This document shows, piece after piece, positions 6,342 to 6,891 of a stretch of 6,891 nucleotides of DNA. This DNA is from an uncultured Chloroflexota bacterium. Its GTDB lineage: Bacteria > Chloroflexota > Anaerolineae > Aggregatilineales > Phototrophicaceae. The number at the start of each line of letters is the position of its first letter. The stretch's first letter is position 1. A model generated the notes under the pieces. That model saw only the letters and a list, made by a program, of their open reading frames with translations. It had not been told where the DNA came from and did not search any database. The stretch lies in the NCBI GenBank assembly GCA_937942935.1, contig CALDGT010000194.1, positions 1 to 6,891 of the forward strand, read 5' to 3'. Both the position numbers and the translations under genes were made by a program.

Positions 6342-6891
6342 TCATTCCCCTTCTGGCATAACACGCCAAATATCCAAACCAGTATCACATCCAACTACTA
6401 GCGTGGTCATATCGTGGCTCATGCGAATCATATCTGGCACACGCGAACATGACCGAAATTCACCCAAATCAATTCGCTCACCCGTAGCGACAATCCATGC
6501 CACAACACGCGGTTCAAAATCTTCATCTACTACCCAAACCACACTGCCATCATCAGAGGCATAAAAGGCTTGGAAATATGCACCATTTAATTCGGCAATT
6601 TGCTTATTTTCGCCCGTTTCAAAATTGAGCAAATTCACAGCCACCGTCATCGGGTCACGCCATACCAAAAATTGCCCATTTGGGGAAATTTGTCCAAATA
6701 CAGCAGGCATATCACCAACATCTGCCATCGCAACCGCTTCACCTAATTCCAAATTCCACAATTTGACCTCCCCTTCTGGGGAAGATGTGACCACATACGG
6801 GGGCAAAACACGCCCAATTCGCACTAGCGCATTCAAATCATCAGCAGGAGCATAGGCTTGATACATCGATGGAGTATTTTTATCCATATAA
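6342..6891 (-). CDS. WD40/beta-propeller-like repeat protein (3' part)
   Basis: The frame is open to the right edge, so this is probably the C-terminal part of a longer gene; an ATG at 6887 could start a 181-residue protein, but no ribosome binding site can be seen beyond it. About four degenerate blades are visible: VTSSPEGEVKLWNLELGE, SPNGQFLVWRDP followed by LLNFETGE, SDDGSVVWVVDE followed by VVAWIVATGE, and finally TTLVVGCDTGLDIW. The recurring S-x-D/N-G turn, strand and W/F-x-x-x-TGE pattern is that of WD40-like propellers, usually scaffolds for protein binding. Similar proteins are abundant in Chloroflexota. The last codons (PEGE, stop) double as the ribosome binding site of the DinB gene. 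No membrane segment or signal peptide is visible in this part, and the specific role is unknown. Confidence 0.75.
   Translation of the reverse strand, partial: YMDKNTPSMYQAYAPADDLNALVRIGRVLPPYVVTSSPEGEVKLWNLELGEAVAMADVGDMPAVFGQISPNGQFLVWRDPMTVAVNLLNFETGENKQIAELNGAYFQAFYASDDGSVVWVVDEDFEPRVVAWIVATGERIDLGEFRSCSRVPDMIRMSHDMTTLVVGCDTGLDIWRVMPEGE
6347..6354 (-). promoter_or_regulatory. DinB ribosome binding site inside the upstream gene
   Basis: AGAAGGGG forms part of the last codons of the propeller gene and sits seven bases before the ATG at 6339. Ribosomes finishing the first gene would pass directly over it, consistent with translational coupling. Confidence 0.7.

Noticed and set aside
6190..6564. 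Plus-strand open frame of 124 codons across the DinB/propeller junction
   Set aside because: Antisense to two genes with recognisable products; no homology or start signal supports it.

Overview
The window is an ordinary chromosomal stretch from a bacterium of moderate GC content. All recognisable genes are on the minus strand. The best guess at the host is a Chloroflexota (Anaerolineae-like) bacterium. This rests on remembered family resemblance, not a search: a small gene beginning MDIQHLVDRLEDLID directly after coaD, a beta-propeller protein of a style common in that phylum, and a stand-alone glutamate synthase large subunit. The phylum call is an inference of moderate confidence.

In transcription order (high to low coordinates): (1) the 3' part of a WD40/beta-propeller-like gene, cut by the window's right edge. 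(2) A DinB/YfiT-family metal-binding protein starting 2 bases after the propeller gene's stop; its ribosome binding site lies inside the last codons of that gene, so the pair is probably translationally coupled. (3) A 366-base gene-free region holding two related hairpins (the second followed by a U-run, so a likely terminator), three CCCGTTTT repeats, a small A/T hairpin, and a sigma70-like promoter with a leader of about 120 nt. (4) A full-length glutamate synthase large subunit (gltB, 1554 aa) with all four family domains and an intact Fe-S motif. (5) A strong hairpin terminator 24 bases after gltB, then a short leader with a palindrome. (6) coaD, phosphopantetheine adenylyltransferase. (7) The first 15 codons of the MDIQHL gene, 30 bases after coaD and probably in its operon.

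The window thus holds three transcription units. gltB makes glutamate from glutamine and 2-oxoglutarate, with no gltD partner in view. coaD supplies the fourth step of coenzyme A synthesis from pantothenate. The DinB/propeller pair has no assignable pathway. No phage, transposon, CRISPR, tRNA, rRNA or defence genes are visible, and I see no convincing evidence of an undescribed system. The points most worth a second look are the hairpin and repeat cluster at 5706-5840, the GltB sequence peculiarities, and the conserved-looking gene beside coaD.
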